Of a stretch of 64,000 nucleotides of DNA, positions 8,744-17,147 are shown piece by piece. A program made the translations under genes and the position numbers. The notes under the pieces were generated by a model, which was given only the letters and a program-made list of their open reading frames with translations, had not been told where the DNA came from and ran no database searches. Origin of the DNA: Comamonadaceae bacterium OTU4NAUVB1 (GTDB lineage: Bacteria > Pseudomonadota > Gammaproteobacteria > Burkholderiales > Burkholderiaceae_C); contig CP099605.1 in assembly GCA_024372625.1 (NCBI GenBank), positions 2,356,001-2,420,000 of the forward strand, read 5' to 3'. The number at the start of each line of letters is the position of its first letter. Within the stretch, counting starts at the first letter, position 1.

Positions 8744-9087
8744 TGGAAATCGTCCTCGCCATCGCCATCGGCGTGCTCACCGGCTCGGGGGTCTACCTGC
8801 TGCTGCGGCCACGCACCTTCCAGGTCATCATGGGCCTCACGCTGCTGTCGTACGCGGTCAACCTCTTCATCTTCAGCATGGGCCGCCTGAAGGTCGACAG
8901 CGAGCCGGTGCTCATTCCCGGCTATGCCTCCACCCTCTCGAACACCGCCGACCCGCTGCCCCAGGCGCTGGTGCTCACCGCCATCGTGATCGGCTTCGCG
9001 ATGACGGCGCTGTTCCTGGTGGTGATGATCGCGCAGCGCGGCCTCTCGGGCACCGACCACGTCGACGGCCGGGAGCGCGCGGAATGA
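8743..9087 (+). CDS. mrpC: Mrp antiporter subunit C
   Basis: A 114-residue NuoK-like membrane protein with three helices: IVLAIAIGVLTGSGVYLLL, FQVIMGLTLLSYAVNLFIFSMG, and DPLPQALVLTAIVIGFAMTALFLVVMI. The PLPQALVLTAIVIG motif is diagnostic of MrpC/MnhC. ATG 8743 overlaps the last base of the mrpA stop (TGATG), and its own stop overlaps the mrpD start (ATGA). Such tight overlaps suggest translational coupling that keeps subunit ratios even. Confidence 0.93.
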   Translation: MEIVLAIAIGVLTGSGVYLLLRPRTFQVIMGLTLLSYAVNLFIFSMGRLKVDSEPVLIPGYASTLSNTADPLPQALVLTAIVIGFAMTALFLVVMIAQRGLSGTDHVDGRERAE

Positions 9088-10796
9088 TCGACGACATCGC
9101 GCGACTGCTCGACCGCCTGCTCGAGTTCACGATGCCGCACCTGGTGGCGGTGCCCATCCTCGTGCCGATGTTCACCGCCGCGCTGATGCTGCTGCTGGGC
9201 GAGCAGCGCCGGCGCCTGAAGTCGGCGCTGACGGTGATCTCCGGGCTGGTCGGCCTGATCGCCGCGCTGGCGCTGCTGCGCTGGGTCAACGCACCGGACA
9301 CCGGTGGCGGACCCGGCTCCATCGGCGTCTACCTGGCGGGCAACTGGCGCGCTCCCTTCGGCATCGTGCTGGTGGCCGACCGGCTCTCCACGCTGATGGT
9401 GGCGCTCACCGGCGTGGTCGCCTTCGCGGTGTCGATCTATTCCACCTCCCGCTGGGACCGCGCCGGCGTGCATTTCCATCCGCTGCTGCAGCTGCAGCTG
9501 ATGGGCCTCAACGGCGCCTTCCTCACGGGCGACCTGTTCAACCTGTTCGTGTTCTTCGAGGTCATGCTGGCCGCCTCCTACGGCCTGCTGCTGCACGGCT
9601 CGGGCCGGCTGCGGGTGCGCGCCGGGCTGCACTACATCGCCATCAACCTGGCGGCCTCCTCGCTGTTCCTGGTCGGCGCGGCGCTGCTGTACGGCGTGAC
9701 GGGCACGCTCAACATGGCCGATCTGGGCGTGCGCATCGCCGGGCTCGACGCCGGCGACCGCGGGCTGGTGCACGCCGCCGCCGCCATCCTCGCGACCGCG
9801 TTCTTCGCCAAGGCGGGCGCCTGGCCACTGAACTTCTGGCTGGTGCCCGCCTACAGCGCCGCGGTGGCGCCGGTCAGCGCCGTCTTCGCCCTGCTGACCA
9901 AGCTGGGCGTCTATACCGTGCTGCGGCTGTGGACCCTGATGTTCGCGCCCGACGCCGGCGTGTCGGCGCAGTTCGGCCAGGGCGCGCTGGTGGGGCTGGG
10001 GATCGCCACGCTGTTCGCCGCCGCGCTGGGCGTGGTCGGCACGCAGCGGCTGTCCAACCTCGCGAGCTTCTGCGTGCTGGTCTCCGCCGGCACGCTGCTG
10101 GCGGCCGTCGGGCTGGGACAGCCGGGTGTCTGGGCCGGAGCGCTCTACTACCTGCTGAACTCCACGCTGGCGGCGAGCGCGTTCTTCCTGCTCATCGACA
10201 TGATCGAGCGCTGGCGCAACGCGGGCGCCAGCATCGCGCCGCACGAGCGCGCGGGCAGCGCCCCGTTCCTGGCGGAGGACCTGACCGTGCACGCGCACGT
10301 CAACCTCGACGACGAGCAGCAGGCGCTCTACGGCCGCGCCATCCCCGCCGGGGTGGCGTTCCTGGGGCTGGGCTTCGTGGGCTGCGCGTTGCTGCTGGCG
10401 GGACTGCCGCCGTTTTCCGGCTTCGTCGGCAAGTTCGCGATGCTCGCCAGCCTGCTCGACGCGCCGCGCGTGAGTCCCGCGGGCTGGACCTTCCTGGCGA
10501 TGCTGCTGGCCTCGGGCTTCCTGACGCTGGTGGCGTTCAGCCGCACCGGCATCCGCCATTTCTGGACCCAGGACCACATCGCCCAGCCGTCCCTGCGCGC
10601 GCTGGAGGTGCTGCCCGTGGCGGTGCTGCTGGCCGCGTGCGTGGCCCTGACGATCCAGGCCGAGCCGGTGATGCAGCACGCCCAGGCGACCGCCGAGGGC
10701 CTGCTGCACCCCGATGCCTATCGCGAGGCCGTCTTCGGCGCCCGCCAGATCCCGAGCCCGACCCCGGGCACCGCCGCAGGGGGTGCCGCGCCATGA
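9084..10796 (+). CDS. mrpD: Mrp antiporter subunit D
   Basis: A 570-residue NuoN/NuoM-like membrane protein with about 14 helices. Family landmarks: LQLQLMGLNGAFLTGDLFNLFVFFEVMLAASYGLL (conserved Glu in the FFEVMLAASYGL helix), AFFAKAGAWPLNFWLVPAYSAAVAPVSAVFALLTKLGVYTVLR (proton-path lysines), and AGLPPFSGFVGKFAML. It forms the second proton-channel-like unit of the Mrp complex. Residues about 370-420 contain a hydrophilic insert between helices. It overlaps mrpC and mrpE by four bases each (ATGA). Confidence 0.94.
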   Translation: MIDDIARLLDRLLEFTMPHLVAVPILVPMFTAALMLLLGEQRRRLKSALTVISGLVGLIAALALLRWVNAPDTGGGPGSIGVYLAGNWRAPFGIVLVADRLSTLMVALTGVVAFAVSIYSTSRWDRAGVHFHPLLQLQLMGLNGAFLTGDLFNLFVFFEVMLAASYGLLLHGSGRLRVRAGLHYIAINLAASSLFLVGAALLYGVTGTLNMADLGVRIAGLDAGDRGLVHAAAAILATAFFAKAGAWPLNFWLVPAYSAAVAPVSAVFALLTKLGVYTVLRLWTLMFAPDAGVSAQFGQGALVGLGIATLFAAALGVVGTQRLSNLASFCVLVSAGTLLAAVGLGQPGVWAGALYYLLNSTLAASAFFLLIDMIERWRNAGASIAPHERAGSAPFLAEDLTVHAHVNLDDEQQALYGRAIPAGVAFLGLGFVGCALLLAGLPPFSGFVGKFAMLASLLDAPRVSPAGWTFLAMLLASGFLTLVAFSRTGIRHFWTQDHIAQPSLRALEVLPVAVLLAACVALTIQAEPVMQHAQATAEGLLHPDAYREAVFGARQIPSPTPGTAAGGAAP

Positions 10797-11287
10797 TCCG
10801 CCGCTGGATTCCGTCCCCGCCGCTGTCGATCGCGCTGTTCGTCGTCTGGCTGCTGCTCAACCAGTCCCTCGACACGGCGACCCTGCTGATGGCGCTGCTC
10901 CTGGCGCTGGTGGTGCCGCTGCTCACGCGCGGGCTGCGCCCGGCGGCCGTGCGCATGCGCCGCCCGCTGGTGGCCGCGCGGCTCGTCGTCGTCGTGCTGC
11001 GCGACATGGTGCGTTCGGCCCTGATGGTCGCGCGCGAGCTGCTCACGCGCCGCACCGACGACATCCCCTCGCACTTCCTGCTGATTCCCCTGGACGTGCG
11101 CGACGCCAACGCGCTCGCGGTCCTGGCGATGATCCTGTGCCTGACCCCGGGCACCGCCTGGGGCGAACTCAGCCTCGACCGCTCGACCCTGCTGCTGCAC
11201 GTCTTCGACCTGAAGGACGAGCAGGGGATGATCCGCATGATCAAGGACCGCTACGAGAAGCCGCTGATGGAGATCTTCGAGTCATGA
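10793..11287 (+). CDS. mrpE: Mrp antiporter subunit E
   Basis: A 164-residue protein with two N-terminal membrane helices (SIALFVVWLLLNQSLDTATLLMALLLALVVPLLT) and a soluble C-terminal part. The soluble part has the MrpE motif AVLAMILCLTPGTAWGELSLDRSTLLLHVFDL. MrpE lacks a complex I counterpart and is thought to help assemble or couple the antiporter. ATG 10793 overlaps the mrpD stop (ATGA), and its stop overlaps the mrpF start in the same way. Confidence 0.92.
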   Translation: MIRRWIPSPPLSIALFVVWLLLNQSLDTATLLMALLLALVVPLLTRGLRPAAVRMRRPLVAARLVVVVLRDMVRSALMVARELLTRRTDDIPSHFLLIPLDVRDANALAVLAMILCLTPGTAWGELSLDRSTLLLHVFDLKDEQGMIRMIKDRYEKPLMEIFES

Positions 11288-11562
11288 CGCCCGTGCTGCT
11301 GTGGGGCCTGAAGGCCGCCCTCTTCCTGCTGGCCATCGCCATGCTGTGCGCGCTCTACCGGCTGCTGGCCGGTCCGAGCGCGCAGGATCGCGTGATGGCG
11401 CTGGACTGCCTCTACATCAACGGCATGCTGATGATGCTGGTGCTGGGCATCGTCTACGCGAGCAACGTCTACTTCGAGGCGGCGATGCTGGTGGCGCTGT
11501 TCGGCTTCGTCAGTTCCACCGCGCTCGCCAAGTTCCTGCTGCGCGGCGAGGTGATCGAGTGA
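11284..11562 (+). CDS. mrpF: Mrp antiporter subunit F
   Basis: A 92-residue membrane protein with three helices. The family motif LYRLLAGPSAQDRVMALDCLYINGMLMMLVLG covers the end of helix 1 and all of helix 2; GPSAQDRVMALD is the usual MrpF/MnhF signature. Helix 3 is EAAMLVALFGFVSSTALAKFLLRG. It starts by ATGA overlap with mrpE and ends by TGATG overlap with mrpG. In related Mrp systems MrpF lies near the MrpA sodium path and has also been linked to cholate export; which role applies here is unknown. Confidence 0.92.
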   Translation: MTPVLLWGLKAALFLLAIAMLCALYRLLAGPSAQDRVMALDCLYINGMLMMLVLGIVYASNVYFEAAMLVALFGFVSSTALAKFLLRGEVIE

Positions 11563-11984
11563 TGCCCGAGTTCGTCGCCACGCCGCTGCCGCTGTGGGCC
11601 GAGATCGTGACGGCGGTCTTCGCCGTGGCGGGCGCGGCCTTCGCCGCCATCGGCTCGTTCGGGCTGGTGCGCATGCCGAGCTTCTTCCGCCGCATCCACA
11701 CGCCCACCCTGGGCGCGACGGCCGGCGTGTGGTGCGTGACCATCGCCACCATCGTGTACTTCTCGATGCAGGGCGCCAACCTGTTCCTGCACGCGGTGCT
11801 CATCACGCTGTTCATCGCGCTCACCGCGCCGGTCACCACCATCTTCCTGATGCGCGCGGCCCTCTTCCGCGAACGCCAGAAGGGCGGCGACGTCCCGCAG
11901 GCGCACCCGGGCGACGAACTCGGCCTGGACGCCGACGGCCAGCCCAGGAAGCCCGCGGGCACGTCGGTCCCGACGCCGGACTGA
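11562..11984 (+). CDS. mrpG: Mrp antiporter subunit G
   Basis: A 140-residue protein that ends the operon. Three helices are followed by a 40-residue hydrophilic tail. The signature is AFAAIGSFGLVRMPSFFRRIHTPTLGATAGVW, with RxP-x-FFxRIHxPTLGAT as the MrpG hallmark, then LLITLFIALTAPVTTIFLMRAALFRE in the third helix. The Asp/Gly/Pro-rich tail (QAHPGDELGLDADG) is longer than in Bacillus MrpG. The convergent xdhC gene ends 7 bases beyond its stop and no terminator is visible between them. Confidence 0.92.
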   Translation: MPEFVATPLPLWAEIVTAVFAVAGAAFAAIGSFGLVRMPSFFRRIHTPTLGATAGVWCVTIATIVYFSMQGANLFLHAVLITLFIALTAPVTTIFLMRAALFRERQKGGDVPQAHPGDELGLDADGQPRKPAGTSVPTPD

Positions 11985-11990
11985 CCGCGT

Positions 11991-13010
11991 TCAGGCCGGC
12001 TCCCGCAGCCCCTCCAGCGACGCCTTCGCGCTCGCCACCTCGATCTCCCGGGGCAGCGTCACGCCGTTCTTCACGGCCAGGATCTCCGCCATCACGCTGA
12101 CCGCGATCTCCGGCGGCGTCTTGCTGCCGATGTAGATGCCGATCGGCCCGCGCAGGCGCTGCAGCGAGGCCGCCGTGTGGCCGAAATGCTCCACCATGCG
12201 TTCGCGCCGGGCCTGCGCGTTGCGGCGCGAGCCGATGGCGCCGACGTAGAACGCTTCGCTGTCCAGGGCCTCCAGCAGCGCCAGGTCGTCGATCTTCGGA
12301 TCGTGCGCGAGCGCGACCACGCAGCTGCGGCGGTCCGGCCGGAAGGCGATCACGGCGTCGTCGGGCATCTGCGTCGTGATCGTCACGCCGGGCACGGCCC
12401 AGGCGCCCCGGTACTCCGCGCGCGGGTCGCACAGCGTCACCGCGAAGCCGCTGAACTTGGCCATCGTCGCGAGGTACTCGGCCAGCTGTCCGGCCCCGAC
12501 GATCAGCATGCGGAACGCCGGCCCGAAGCCGTTGACGAACCAGCCGTCGGCCACGTGCGCCTCCACCGTCGCCCCGCCCGCCTCGAGCCGCACCGCGCCG
12601 TCCGCCAGCGAGACGGCGCGGCGCATCGGCCGGCCGTCCTGCAGCGACGCGACCAGCGTGGCGAGCGCGTCGGCGTCGGGGTCGTGCTCGATCAGCAGCT
12701 CGAGCGTGCCGCCGCACGGCAGCCCGAAGCGGTGGGCCTCGTCGGCCGAGACGCCATAGGTCACGCTGGCCGGCCGCCGCGAGTCGCGCGGCAGGTGCAG
12801 GCGGCCGCGATGGCGCGCGATCAGGTCGTCCTCGATGCAGCCGCCCGAGACCGAACCCACCACCGAGCCGTCGTCGGCCAGCGCCATGATCGAGCCGACC
12901 GGCCGCGGCGACGAGCCCCAGGTGCGCGTCACGGTGGCCAGCAGGGCGTGCCGGCCGGCGCGCCGCCAGTCGAGGAGCGCGCGGATCACTGTCAGGTCGA
13001 GGTTGTCCAT
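11991..13010 (-). CDS. XdhC-family molybdenum hydroxylase maturation protein
   Basis: A 339-residue protein of the XdhC/CoxI family. The N-terminal XdhC domain has the motif RTWGSSPRPVGSIMAL followed by VGSVSGGCIEDDL, where the Gly-Gly-Cys-x-Glu is the conserved core. A Rossmann-like C-terminal domain begins around residue 165 with MLIVGAGQLAEYLA and includes YVGAIGSRRNAQARRERM. Family members bind molybdenum cofactor, promote its sulfuration and insert it into xanthine dehydrogenase-type enzymes. No xdhAB or CO-dehydrogenase-like structural genes lie in the window, but the gene sits just downstream of modE on the same strand, which fits a molybdenum role. Confidence 0.88.
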   Translation of the reverse strand: MDNLDLTVIRALLDWRRAGRHALLATVTRTWGSSPRPVGSIMALADDGSVVGSVSGGCIEDDLIARHRGRLHLPRDSRRPASVTYGVSADEAHRFGLPCGGTLELLIEHDPDADALATLVASLQDGRPMRRAVSLADGAVRLEAGGATVEAHVADGWFVNGFGPAFRMLIVGAGQLAEYLATMAKFSGFAVTLCDPRAEYRGAWAVPGVTITTQMPDDAVIAFRPDRRSCVVALAHDPKIDDLALLEALDSEAFYVGAIGSRRNAQARRERMVEHFGHTAASLQRLRGPIGIYIGSKTPPEIAVSVMAEILAVKNGVTLPREIEVASAKASLEGLREPA

Positions 13011-13070
13011 ACGCCCAGTGTGCGCGGCACCCGGGCGCGCGACCGTCGGACGCGAACGGTTTCGCCCGCC

Positions 13071-13892
13071 TCAGCCGGTCAGCGCGACCACCCAGGCCGA
13101 CGCGTCGACGGCGGCGCGCACCCGCTGGCGCGTGCGCAGCGCGGTGCCGGCGGCGGCGAAGCCGACGAGCCGCAGGCCGCCCGCCAGCGTCACCACCAGT
13201 TCGTCGCCGCCCTCGTCGCGCGTGATGCCGGAGACGGTGCCCTCGAGCCGGTCGACGGCGTCGGTCGGCGCGTGCGGTCCGGGCGCGGACCCGGCGGTCC
13301 GCCGCGCGGCCGGGGGCGAGCGGTCGAAGCGCACGGCCGTCGCCTTGCACAGCGCGATCACCGGCAGGCCGGGGCGCAGTCCCAGCAACTCGGCGCTCTC
13401 GGCCGTGAGGCGCGCGGCGACCGCCGGACCGCCCTCGGGACGCCCGTCGAAGCGCAGGATCGCGCGCGCGATGCGGCCGGCGACGTCCAGGCGCTCGACC
13501 GTCGCGGGCAGCTGGTTGCGCATGCTGGTGCGCAGGGCGACGCGGGGCAGCGCGGCGCCGTCCGCGGACAGCCATTGCGCATGCACCTCGCGCCGCGCCG
13601 CGTCGAGCGCTCCGGCCAGCGCCAGCAGCCGCGTGCCCTGCGCCGTCAGCCGCGCGCCCCCGCCACCCGCGCCGCCCACCGCTCGCTCGACCAGCGCGAC
13701 GCCGGCCAGGTTGGTCAGGGTGTCGATGGCCTGCCACGCCGCCTTGTAGCTGATGCCGGCCTCGCGCGCGGCGCGCGAGATGCTGCCGGTGGCCGCGATG
13801 CCGCGCAGGATCTCGATGCGCTTGTCGCCGGCGCCGTGGCCGAGGGCGTCGATCGAGGGCGCGGGGGGCGAGGCGGAGGACCGGAGGGACAT
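13071..13892 (-). CDS. modE: ModE, molybdate-responsive transcriptional regulator
   Basis: A 273-residue protein. Residues about 20-85 form a winged HTH of the LysR-like ModE type (ILRGIAATGSISRAAREAGISYKAAWQAIDTLTNLAGVALVERAVGG). Two TOBE/Mop molybdate-binding domains follow: the first begins around residue 125 at TSMRNQLPATVERLDV (equivalent to the SARNQ motif), the second around residue 205 at VDRLEGTVSGI. The gene is divergent from modABC, with a palindromic site in the 82-base gap. With molybdate bound, ModE normally represses modABC. The loop around residues 185-200 (Pro/Ala/Arg-rich) is longer than in E. coli. Confidence 0.9.
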   Translation of the reverse strand: MSLRSSASPPAPSIDALGHGAGDKRIEILRGIAATGSISRAAREAGISYKAAWQAIDTLTNLAGVALVERAVGGAGGGGARLTAQGTRLLALAGALDAARREVHAQWLSADGAALPRVALRTSMRNQLPATVERLDVAGRIARAILRFDGRPEGGPAVAARLTAESAELLGLRPGLPVIALCKATAVRFDRSPPAARRTAGSAPGPHAPTDAVDRLEGTVSGITRDEGGDELVVTLAGGLRLVGFAAAGTALRTRQRVRAAVDASAWVVALTG

Positions 13893-13926
13893 CGGGCGAT
13901 TGTCGACCGGGGTCTGGCTATGATGG

Positions 13927-13949
13927 CGCTATTCCTTTTTTGAATAACG
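13927..13949. promoter_or_regulatory. Probable ModE operator between modE and modA
   Basis: An imperfect palindrome CGCTATTC - 7 bases - GAATAACG (7 of 8 arm positions pair). As recalled, the E. coli modA operator has the form CGTTAT-N12-ATAACG; here it is CGCTAT-N11-ATAACG. It lies in the modE-modA divergent gap, 25 bases before the modA ATG and 34 bases from the modE start, where it could block both promoters. The one-base shorter spacer and the single mismatch are the main doubts. Confidence 0.6.
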
Positions 13950-13974
13950 CTTCGCACGAGGCCGCGATCCGACC

Positions 13975-14739
13975 ATGACCACCTCCACCCATCGCCTGCG
14001 CAACGGTGCGCTCGCCGCCGTGCTGCTCGCCGGTGCCGGCCTCGCGCAGGCGCAGGAACTGGTCGTCTCCGCCGCCGCCAGCCTGACCCAGGCCTTCCAG
14101 TCGATCGGCACGGCGTTCGAGCGGACGCGTCCAGGCGCCCGCGTGACGTTCAATTTCGCCGCCTCGGGCCCCCTGCTCGCGCAGATCCGGCAGGGCGCAC
14201 CGGTCGACGTGTTCGCCTCGGCCGACCAGGAAACGATGGACCGGGCGGCCAGCGGTGCGTTGCTGGCCGAGGGCACGCGGGCCGATTTCGCCCGCAACGC
14301 GCTGGTGCTCGTCGTGCCGGCGAACGCCACGCGCACGCCGGCCGCCCTGGCCGACCTGGCGGGCGACGGCTACGCCCGGATCGCCACCGGCACGCCCTCG
14401 TCCGTGCCCGCCGGCCGCTACGCGGCCCAGGCCGTGCGCCAGGCCGGCCTGACCGACGCCCTGGCGCCGCGCTGGATCTACGGGGAAAACGTGCGCCAGG
14501 TGCTCAACTACGTCGCACGTGGCGAGGTCGATGCCGGCTTCGTCTACCGCACCGATGCCCTGGTCGAGCGCGCGAAGGTCCGCATCGCGCTGGCCGTCCC
14601 CACCGCCACGCCGGTGAGCTATCCCATCGCCCGCATCGCCGGCGGCAGGAACGCGGCGCTGGCGGGCGACTTCATCGCCTTCGTGCGCGGCGCCGAGGGC
14701 CAGCGCATCCTCGAAGGCGCCGGCTTCTCGCGGCCCTGA
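13975..14739 (+). CDS. modA: ModA, molybdate-binding periplasmic protein
   Basis: A 254-residue protein with a signal peptide (residues 1-25, ALAAVLLAGAGLAQA, cleaved before QELVVSAAASL). The mature N-terminus shows the ModA ligand motif VVSAAASLTQAFQSIG, then FNFAASGPLLAQIRQGAPVDVFASADQETMD and GTPSSVPAGRYAAQAV. These loops carry the Ser, Ala and Tyr groups that hydrogen-bond molybdate or tungstate. It is the first gene of modABC, divergent from modE and 25 bases downstream of the proposed ModE site. Confidence 0.93.
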   Translation: MTTSTHRLRNGALAAVLLAGAGLAQAQELVVSAAASLTQAFQSIGTAFERTRPGARVTFNFAASGPLLAQIRQGAPVDVFASADQETMDRAASGALLAEGTRADFARNALVLVVPANATRTPAALADLAGDGYARIATGTPSSVPAGRYAAQAVRQAGLTDALAPRWIYGENVRQVLNYVARGEVDAGFVYRTDALVERAKVRIALAVPTATPVSYPIARIAGGRNAALAGDFIAFVRGAEGQRILEGAGFSRP

Positions 14740-14795
14740 GCGCCCGCCGGTCGCCGCTTGCCACCCCGATCCTCCTCCCGCGCGCCGCCTCCCAC

Positions 14796-15449
14796 GTGCT
14801 CACCCCCCTCTGGCTCACGCTCAAGGTCGCCGTCCTCGCCACGCTGCTGGCGGGCGCGGCGGGCATCGCGCTGGGCTGGTGGATGTCGCGCCGGCGCTTC
14901 GCCGGCCAGTCCCTCGCCGACGCGCTGCTCATGCTGCCCATGGTGCTGCCGCCGACCGTGCTGGGCTACTACCTGATCGTGCTGATCGGGCGCAACGGCG
15001 TGCTCGGCCGGCACCTGCAGGCGTGGTTCGGCATCAACCTGATGTTCACGTGGCAGGGGGCGGTCATCGCCGCGGCGGTGGTGGCGCTGCCGCTGATCTA
15101 CAAGGCCGCGCGCGCCGCCTTCGAGGAGGTCGACGGCCGCTTCGCGCAGGCCGCGCGCACGCTGGGCGCGGGCGAACTGGAGATCTTCCTGCGCATCGCC
15201 CTGCCACTGGCGGTGCGCGGCATCGCATCGGGCCTGATGCTCGCCTTCGCGCGCGCCATGGGCGAGTTCGGCGCCACGCTGATGATCGCGGGGAACCTGC
15301 CGGGCCGCACGCAGACGCTGTCGATCGCCGTCTACGAGGCCGTTCAGGCCGGCGACGACGCGCAGGCGCTGTGGCTCACGGCGGTGATCTCGGCGGTCTG
15401 CGTCACGGTGCTGGTGGCTTCCGGCCGCCTGCTGCGGGCGCGGCATTGA
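14796..15449 (+). CDS. modB: ModB, molybdate ABC transporter permease
   Basis: A 217-residue inner-membrane protein with five to six helices. The helix-loop motif EEVDGRFAQAARTLGAGELEIFLRIALPLAVRGI is the EAA loop that docks onto the ATPase. Other ModB features are LLMLPMVLPPTVLGYYLIVLIGRNGVLG and FARAMGEFGATLMIAGNLPGRTQTLSIAVYE. The start is GTG 14796; no ATG in frame gives a full first helix. It lies 56 bases after modA and 5 bases before modC. Confidence 0.93.
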   Translation: MLTPLWLTLKVAVLATLLAGAAGIALGWWMSRRRFAGQSLADALLMLPMVLPPTVLGYYLIVLIGRNGVLGRHLQAWFGINLMFTWQGAVIAAAVVALPLIYKAARAAFEEVDGRFAQAARTLGAGELEIFLRIALPLAVRGIASGLMLAFARAMGEFGATLMIAGNLPGRTQTLSIAVYEAVQAGDDAQALWLTAVISAVCVTVLVASGRLLRARH

Positions 15450-15454
15450 ACGCC

Positions 15455-16156
15455 ATGACGGATGCCCCGCGCCCCGACGATCCGGCCCGCCCGGCGCTCG
15501 ACGTCCACGTCCGCGCCACGCTGGCGTCGGGCGAGCGGCGCTTCGCGCTGGACACGGCCTTCGTGTCGCGGGCCATGCGCACGGCGTTGATGGGCGCGTC
15601 GGGCTCGGGCAAGTCGACCGTGCTGATGGCGCTCGCCGGTCTGCTGCCGGGCGTGCGCGGCCATGTGCGGATCGGTGCGCACACCCTGCTCGACAGCGCC
15701 GCGGGCATCGACCTGCCGGCGCGCGCGCGCGGCGTGGGCGTGGTGTTCCAGGACTACGCGCTGTTTCCCCACCTGACGGTGGCGCAGAACCTCGAGTTCG
15801 GCGTGCGGCGCCTCGGGCACCGGATCGCCGAGGCGGACCGGGCCCACATCGATGCGCTGGTCGGGCAGTTCGGTCTGGCCACGCTGCGCGACGCGCGGCC
15901 CGGGCACCTGTCGGGGGGCCAGCGCCAGCGCGTGGCCCTGGCGCGGGCGCTGGCGCCGCGCCCCCACCTGCTGCTGCTCGACGAGCCGCTGTCGGCGCTC
16001 GACGCGCCACTGCGCACGCGCCTGCGCGCCGAACTGGCCGAGATGCTGGAACGCGTGCGGGTGCCCACGCTGCTGGTCACGCACGACCCGGCCGACGTCG
16101 AGGCGCTGGCGCAGGCGGTGGTGCGCATCGACGTCGGGCGCGTGACGCCCGGCTGA
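15455..16156 (+). CDS. modC: ModC-type molybdate ABC transporter ATPase, short form
   Basis: A 233-residue ABC ATPase with Walker A GASGSGKST (residues about 47-55), Q-loop VVFQDYALFPH, signature LSGGQRQRVALARAL, Walker B LLLLDEPLSALD and H-loop LLVTHDPAD. The protein ends right after the H-loop region (VVRIDVGRVTPG). It therefore lacks the C-terminal TOBE/Mop regulatory domain of classical ModC, which is about 350 residues. Gene position after modB identifies it as the transporter ATPase. Loss of TOBE implies no feedback inhibition by molybdate through the ATPase; control would rest on ModE. Confidence 0.88.
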   Translation: MTDAPRPDDPARPALDVHVRATLASGERRFALDTAFVSRAMRTALMGASGSGKSTVLMALAGLLPGVRGHVRIGAHTLLDSAAGIDLPARARGVGVVFQDYALFPHLTVAQNLEFGVRRLGHRIAEADRAHIDALVGQFGLATLRDARPGHLSGGQRQRVALARALAPRPHLLLLDEPLSALDAPLRTRLRAELAEMLERVRVPTLLVTHDPADVEALAQAVVRIDVGRVTPG

Positions 16157-16168
16157 CCGGCTCGGCGC

Positions 16169-17125
16169 TCAGCTCGCCGGCATCAGGAAGTCCTGGCTGA
16201 TGCGCGCGCCGACCTCGTTGACGCGGTCGAGGAACTGCGTGAGGTAGGCGTGCAGCCCGGTCGCCAGGATCTCGTCGACGCGGGCGTACTGCAGGTCCGC
16301 CAGCAGCTTGCCGGCACGGCGGCGCGTCTCGCTGCCGGGGTCGTTGGAGACCTGGTCGAGGTTGGCCACCACCTCGTGCAGGCTGTGGTGCAGCGAGCGC
16401 GGCATGTCCGCGCGCAGGATCAGGAGTTCGGCCACGCGCTCGGGCTTGATGACGTCGCGGTAGACCTTGCGGTAGGTCTCGAAGGCCGAGACGCTGCGCA
16501 GGATCGCGCTCCAGTGATAGAAGTCGTACTCCTGGTCCTCCTCGGTGGCGGTGCCGAAGAACTCGCTGTTGAGGGCGTGGAACTTCACGTCCACCAGGCG
16601 CGCGGTGTTGTCGGCGCGCTCCAGGAACGTGCCCAGGCGCGAGAAGTAGAACGCCTCGTCCTGCAGCATGGTGCCCAGCGTGACGCCGCGCGAGAGGTGC
16701 GAGCGGAACTTCACCCACTCGAAGAACTGGGCCGGATCGCGCTCGAGGGCGCCGTTGCGCAGCATGCGGTTGACTTCGAGCCAGGTCGTGTTCTGCGTCT
16801 CCCAGGCCTCGGTGGTGAGCGCGCCGCGCACGGCGCGCGCGTTCTCGCGCGCGCCCTTCAGGCAGGAGATGATCGACGACGGGTTGTCCTCGTCCTTGAC
16901 CATGAAGTCGATCACCTCGTCGGGCGTGATCTGGTCGTGTTCCTTGTTGTAGGCGGGCAGCAGTTCGCTGATCGACAGTACGCCCTGCCAGCCGTACTTG
17001 GCGACCTCGGCGGACTGCGGCAGCAGCGAGGTCTGGTAGTTGACGTCGAGCATGCGGGCCGTGTTCTCGGCCCGCTCGGTGTAGCGCGACATCCAGTAGA
17101 GGTGATCGGCGGTGCGTGACAGCAT
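16169..17125 (-). CDS. Alpha-E domain protein (DUF403), locus 1
   Basis: A 318-residue, all-helical protein of the alpha-E family. It begins LSRTADHLYWMSRYTERAEN, the family signature, and has a second block FLERADNTARLVDVKFHAL. The same signature appears in the fused protein at 33717-36443 (ENMFWLGRYTERAEN), so the two are paralogues. It follows the ATP-grasp gene by 22 bases on the same strand and converges on modC with a 12-base gap. Comparative genomics has linked alpha-E proteins with circularly permuted ATP-grasp enzymes and transglutaminases in predicted peptide-forming systems; no biochemical role is established to my knowledge. Confidence 0.88.
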   Translation of the reverse strand: MLSRTADHLYWMSRYTERAENTARMLDVNYQTSLLPQSAEVAKYGWQGVLSISELLPAYNKEHDQITPDEVIDFMVKDEDNPSSIISCLKGARENARAVRGALTTEAWETQNTTWLEVNRMLRNGALERDPAQFFEWVKFRSHLSRGVTLGTMLQDEAFYFSRLGTFLERADNTARLVDVKFHALNSEFFGTATEEDQEYDFYHWSAILRSVSAFETYRKVYRDVIKPERVAELLILRADMPRSLHHSLHEVVANLDQVSNDPGSETRRRAGKLLADLQYARVDEILATGLHAYLTQFLDRVNEVGARISQDFLMPAS

Positions 17126-17147
17126 GGGGGACGTGCTCCTCTGGGCC

